Positions 58,350 through 64,000 of a stretch of 64,000 bases of DNA are shown one piece after another. This DNA is from Opisthocomus hoazin (Eukaryota > Chordata > Aves > Opisthocomiformes > Opisthocomidae), in assembly GCF_030867145.1 (NCBI RefSeq), contig NC_134433.1, forward strand, positions 10,801,216 through 10,865,215. The letters run 5' to 3'. The translations under genes were made by a program, and so were the position numbers. The notes under the pieces were generated by a model. The model was given only the letters and a program-made list of their open reading frames with translations. It did no database searches and was not told the DNA's origin. Each line of letters opens with the position of its first letter. The first letter of the stretch is position 1.

Positions 58350-61300
58350 CAATCTAGGCAGGAAGAAGACTTTGATAAGCTTGACAGATAAACTTATAAA
58401 TTAAAATTATGCATAGGCTACTGAGATTAAACCACATGAGTATCATCGAGAATCTAAATTTTAACATAGCTGTAGAGGTAAAAAGAGAATAACGGGGATT
58501 TAAGCACCTAAGTAGCCTCTGTAGTAGTCTGTTCTTGTATAGATTTGGTCCTTTATTAGCTTTTTATTGTTATTGCAAATGCTGCTGTTGAGATAGTAAA
58601 CACACATTAAAATTATTACTTCAAATTCCCTAAATGCTTTGAAGAAGTAAAATAATTCCAATTATGTCTTTAGGTATTTCTAATTATGGAATAATGCTTG
58701 GTAATGATAGTGTTTGTTAGTAACACTGCAGCTGAGAAGTTGAGTATGCCGTGGTAAGACCTGTAAACACTGCAGGAATTCTGTGTAAGAATGTGAACAG
58801 TTAGGGATAAAATGAACTAAATCTAACTAGCAGTTGCTAGGAGAATCATGCTTGAAGACTGAAGTGTTGCAAATGTCAGGATAGCTCATGATAATTAGAG
58901 CAGGTGCTGAAAGGAGTTTGTGGAAAAGGAGTGTGCGAGTTCTGTTCAGTCAGACCATATTTGGAGAAGAATGTGTTTTCAGTGCTGTGCAGGACACAGA
59001 CAAAAAAGGAGTATTGCTTTAAAACTAAGACAAGAGGGCAAGTTGTTAAACTTTGAGGTACAAATAACATTGAAAGAAATTAATCTTATTTTCTGTGTTG
59101 CCATGGCTCCCTGTGCATCAGTCATTCTCTCTCCCTCTGTCCAATAGAATATTGCTTGTTACTACCACACATCTCCAAAGTTTCTCTGAAACTTGATTTC
59201 GGAAAGGAACTTTTAATGACTATTTAGATTTCACCGAGACAGCAGAGTTTCAAATATGGTGTTCCAGCATTTTCACGTCATGCAGATTTAACTTTCAACC
59301 GTTTATTTTCTGAACAAACTTTTACACTGGCAGTCACAAATAATTTCATTAGCTGATTAGCAGAGTTGACTCTACAGAGTTAAATGCGTGACAGACTTGT
59401 ACTTTGTGGCTTGTGCTGGCTTCTAGAGTGTTCATTCGGTTGTGTGACTTTTTTATTTAGGCTAAGTTTGCTGTGGAACTTGGAATGTAACAATCTTTGC
59501 ATTTTGAGTGTTGACTCCAACAGTGGACTGAACTTTAAAGAGCCAATCATGGTGTTGGGATTAATTTTAAATGTACAGAATAATTAGAATAAATTAGTGT
59601 ATTCTTCCCTGAGCTGGGTGACTTTGGAACTAAGTTCTGGTCTTTGGGAAGAACTTTTTTTCACTAATAAGCTGTTAATATTTCCAAGTCTTGTTTTTAA
59701 GCCTAATCTCATATTGGCTCAACAATGAGAACAGAAATGTTGTAAAGATCGCCAGCATGCAGAGGGAGGAGCATGGAAAATCTTGTATCAGAGACTGACT
59801 CATCCAGAAGATTATGCTGGAGAGATACCTTCCTAGTATCCCTTATGCAAAATACTAATGGTCAGCATATTTCAAGCTTTTATCATAGGGAAAGTTCATG
59901 AAATAGCTTAAAAACAGCTAAGGACTGTGTAATAAGGGAAGGTATTACAGAAATACCGAGCGCTTTCATTTGGCAATTGCTGTAGATGTTTTAGGTGAAT
60001 TGCTGTCTTATATGCAAGAATAATTAAGTGGCAAGAATGGCTTTATTTATAATGAAACTGGCTAATAGCAGTTCCTGAAAAATCTTCTTGTTTTTGCAGT
60101 TACAATGGTTTCACAGAGGGAATTAAACTAACAGACAAGTTTCAAGTAATACGGTAGTGGTATGGCATGAAATTTAAGCAGTAATGCAGAGACCCAGAGC
60201 TTTTTGCTTTGTTCATTTGTGTCCTGGGAGACTTTCAGGTTCTCTGCTCTGATGCGTTTCTGCTTTCTGTCTTGATTTATGTAAGGTTCCTGCAGAGCAG
60301 ACAAGTGGATGGCTCTTTATGAAGGGAGTCTTGCAGCGTGGCATGTGGTAATGCTGTAACAACTTTAATACAGACTTAAGATAGCTGGCCCAAATGACCA
60401 AAGGGCACATGTCGCTGTATATCTTTAGCAATATTTGTCACTTTTGGCCAGCTGCGTAAGTGAAGAGGTTTGGCAATAGTCAATATTGATCTAGGTTAAC
60501 ATCTTCAGCTGACTTACCGAAGAAGCTCTAGAGTCAAAATAGGATTCCAAGATTCAGTGTTCTTCTGGATGTAATTTGATAGATGACATATTTTAGGGAT
60601 TCCTTGTTCTGAACTTTATGCTGATGTGCAAGGATTGTCATCTTGTATTTGAGCCACTCTGCCTATTCTGAAAAATGCATATCTGCCTTTTGTCTTCTGG
60701 TGGATGCATCAGAGTAATCATCTGGTAGTTCTTGAAAATGTACATTGGTAAAATTTTGTGTGTTGTGGACAGATCTGTGCAGATGTGCATTTGTTTTACT
60801 GGGTTTGCCAAGCGTGGCTTGTGATGACTGTAGTATTATTGTTATGCTCACCTTCATAAATCATGTTGAGCAGTGAATTTAGACCTGTGTAAATGTTATG
60901 TTTGAATTGCTCAGTCTTGTGACATAGTACTTCAGCGCTATGTTGTGTGAGTATAATCATGCTGGTATAGAGCTTATTCCTCTGCAGAGTGGGTATGCAG
61001 TTATGCTGTAAGATACTAAAGTTAAAACTTTGACCAGTGCTGGTTTTGCAGTGAAGCACACCTTGCTAAAACGATTGTTCTGGTGCGTCTTTATAGAGTG
61101 CAGACCATAACAGAGATCAAGTTGACAAGAACGACCCCATTATCTAAGGAAATGGGACATGGAAGAAAACTTCTCTGACCTCTTCCCTACCTGATGTTTA
61201 TACTGCAGGTTCCCATTCAGTTCTGTTGTGGGGCAGTTGCTGTAAACTTGATGTCTGTCAAGTTTGCTTGATTCCAGGTTAAGAACGTTATATAGCAGCT

Positions 61301-63719
61301 ATCTTTCATATTCATGGTAAGTTCCTGATGTCCCAGTGGTTTTTTTATTGCTGTAAGCAAACATTCAGATGTGTTTGAGTTTGACAGCTGCAATTGTTAG
61401 TGACTGATGTAAGGTGAGAAATGGTGAAGGTAGCTTTGTGCAGGTAGTATAAAAGGGGAAGCTTGTTTAGCTCCTTCCTGTGAGCCAGCATAGGCAAATG
61501 ATGCTCATGTGCTTTTTTGAATTTTTACTAGTTTCCTGAGTCTTTGCTAGTCAGTAATTTCGCTAACCTGAGCCAAGTTACTGTTTTTGTTGGACATCTT
61601 TGATTCTGTGTAGAAAAAAAGACAGAAGTTTGATTAAACTGCTGAAGGGCAGTATGTGGAGCAGGTGCTGGTCATTCAACAGGAATCATGTTTGTGATTC
61701 TTCAGCTACCAAAATAGTTTATGTGAAACTGTTGCCTCCAGAGACTGAGCTGCAATCTATCCTGTAATTTAAAATTGGTTGGTGATTATTTCCAAGGATT
61801 GCAAATTGTTGGATAGCAGGTGTAACGGTGCTTTTTCAGTTAGTCTGGATTCATTGGTTTTGCTCTCTGAGGGAAGGTTTGAAGATCTCTGATTTGTTGA
61901 TGGGGCAGGGGGAAATTGGTGTAGACAGATTCTCGCTAGTGTGTCAAGCACTCTGCTCCAGCAGGGTTTGGAGTGCTGCAGGTTAAGATGATGGTGAGCT
62001 GGCACAGAGCTAGCTAGGTGAGTGTGATACGAGTTCTACAGCTAAGGATAGCAAGCCATAAAAAGCACAAACAAGCTGAGCCTGCTTTCTAGAAAAGATT
62101 TTGCCTTTGTGTGTTGTGTATCCGTCATTTATCTTATAATGTCAAAATGTAACGAAGGAGGTAAATTACAAAAGTTTTACAGAAACAGATTCAGTGTGAA
62201 AGGGGAGGGAAGAGGGACTCAAAGCAATACGTCTGCTGAAGGGAAAAACACCTGCCAGAGCTGTCGGGTAATGGACTTGGTTGGGGAGGCAGGGTGCAGG
62301 GGCTGGAGGGTGTGAGCTGAGCGGAGCTGGAGGTTATTCCTTGTGCTGGGGAAGGAAGGTGTTTCGGGAGCCTTTATAGAAAACCGGCTTCATTAGAACT
62401 GAGGAAGGTTGTTCTCAAAGCAGCAGAACCTGATGATAGTTTGAGTGATTTTTGTCTCATCTCTTTAAAGAAAATTGGTGACTGAATACTTCAGACTGAT
62501 CCAGTACATAGTGGCTGAGGGACATCTTTTGTAAAATACAGCAATACCCTAGTGACATGAGGGGGTTTTTCAGCCTTAGTGGTCTGATCTTGAACATGTG
62601 TGGTTTTGCTTTTCAGACATACATCATTTCTAGCTTGACTGGAATTTGCAGTAGGGCTGATATTTTGCCTGATGCAAAGTAAATTTAACAAAGTGCCTGG
62701 AGTTCAAATTCAGACTTCATTTATCGTAACTTAATAGAATAGATTATGTAGAAGGAATACAATGCTGTTGGCTTGTAGCTTGAATAACCAGTGCTTCTGT
62801 AAAGACTGATAAAATAATTAACCACTGTGCTTGAGATTTTCCTTATCTAGACTCTGAGATTTTTTCGGACTGTTTCTGAGGTAGAGCTGGAGGATATATA
62901 GAACAAAGTATCATTTGTTTAGGGTAAATACTGCTAATAGTTTTAAACATTAAGTGAATCCAAAAAGTTGAGCACTCTTGGCAAGTTTACAAATGGGAAT
63001 TTTTAATCTCCTTTCTTGTGGCTTCTAATTGAAGGCTTTTGCTTAATTTATTAAAACTGTTACAATGGCCTAAACAACCTTGTAAGCATGAATGAAGCTT
63101 AATTCAAAATCCTCTAGTGAAGCTGTAAAGAAGCTGCAACCAAAGTTTCTTAACATTGTGAAGTACTAACGTGCTCCAAATCCTTTGACCTCTATATGAG
63201 CTTTTCACTGAAGGAGATGTGTGAGTATAGGCCAGCTTTACTCCCCTCCTGAGAACTTCCATTCTGTACCGTAACTTATCTCAGAAGTCAGATGACACTT
63301 AAGGAAATATGCGCATTACTTGCCGAGTGTGGGCTGTTTTAAGAAAATATGTATTGTTTCCGTGGTTACAAAGTGGTAAATGGTGTTTGCCGATAACAAA
63401 ATAATGCTTATGGGATGAAAAATAAGCCTGAAATGAGGGGCTTTAAGTAAGCTACTACTACTCAGAAAATAGAACTTGAGTTCCTTACTTACAGTTCTCT
63501 GAAAGTTTAGTCTTTTTTACTGCTGTTGTTTTCCATTTTCATTGCAGCAAACATAAAAATTGCGAGAAGTGTGTTGGAAAACCTGCTGCTGCACAAACCC
63601 AAAGTGTTCTCGTATGTTGAGTCATACATGCCATTTAATAATCTGGTCTCCTGAAGTATTTGATAGCATTTTCAACTGGACGTTTAGGAGACTGGAATGT
63701 GAATTGGGAAGTGTGGGTG

Positions 63720-63960
63720 CTTTGTTCAAGGCATCTGGTACTCGCTGATGTCAGAGACACAGTGCTGAAGCTAGCTGGGTTTGACCTGATCTAGTATGGT
63801 TATTTTCATATTAAAATGAATATACTGTAGGTAATTCTTTTCCTGATGTGAGAACTGAGGATTGCCAAGTGAAACTGAGGTGATGTGATTCTGGAATTCG
63901 TTACCAGGGGATGTTGTGGAAGTCAAAAGTATGTGTTCAGAAGGCATCTAGGTATATGCA
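63720..63960 (+). mobile_element. Ancient CR1/L3-type LINE fragments
   Basis: Two adjacent pieces resemble the 3' regions of old amniote CR1/L3 elements: GCATCTGGTACTCGCTGATG then TGACCTGATCTAGTATGG at about 63729-63800, and GGAATTCGTTACCAGGGGAT then GTTGTGGAAGTCAAAAG at about 63893-63930. They are strongly diverged, so this is a weak call. Confidence 0.5.
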
Positions 63961-64000
63961 GGAAGGCTTCAGGGTAGGCTACTCAGCATGTTGATGCAGG

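Larger units (their letters stand above)
56833..64000 (+). other. First intron of VKORC1L1 (runs off the window)
   Basis: From the exon 1 donor to the window end no exon 2 match (expected to begin WGRGFGL) was found, so at least 7.2 kb is intron. It is GC-rich for the first 400 bp, then AT-rich. It holds a TA/TG microsatellite near 57,795-57,830, a 17-bp tandem repeat at 58,307 and old CR1-like fragments near the right end. Confidence 0.8.

Overview
This is avian nuclear DNA. CR1 LINE tails ending in the bird-typical ATTCTGTGATTCTGTGA type of terminus occur across the window, a solo ERVL-like LTR is present, introns are short, and GC-rich CpG-island promoters alternate with AT-rich introns. 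No bacterial-style operons, CRISPR arrays or phage genes were seen. Seven protein-coding host genes could be read exon by exon. In six of them every splice phase closes; for VKORC1L1 only the first exon is in the window.

Layout: the last six coding exons of NIPSNAP2 (+) at 157-4442; complete PSPH coding region (-) at 9774-15543, with its 5' noncoding part probably reaching back towards 26.5 kb; complete CCT6A (+) at 26807-34149, with an H/ACA snoRNA candidate in intron 5; complete SUMF2 (+) at 35245-40190; complete PHKG1 (-) at 41179-46024; complete CHCHD2 (-) at 50497-52499; and exon 1 of VKORC1L1 (+) at 56639-56832, whose first intron fills the rest of the window. NIPSNAP2/PSPH and SUMF2/PHKG1 are convergent pairs. 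PSPH/CCT6A are divergent and probably share one CpG-island promoter carrying CCAAT boxes, a heat-shock-type palindrome and a 30-base G run.

The genes are metabolic and housekeeping neighbours rather than one pathway: a mitochondrial quality-control factor (NIPSNAP2), the last step of serine synthesis (PSPH), a cytosolic chaperonin subunit (CCT6A), an ER formylglycine-enzyme paralogue (SUMF2), the catalytic subunit of muscle phosphorylase kinase (PHKG1), a twin-CX9C mitochondrial protein (CHCHD2) and an ER vitamin K epoxide reductase paralogue (VKORC1L1). The order from NIPSNAP2 to CHCHD2 matches human 7p11.2. VKORC1L1 follows directly here but lies on the other side of the centromere in human.

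No new multi-gene system was found. The best leads are the snoRNA candidate, the promoter architecture between PSPH and CCT6A, an unassigned minus-strand exon candidate at 21.85 kb, a 100-codon ORF divergent from CHCHD2, and an orphan CpG island at 47.9-49.0 kb.
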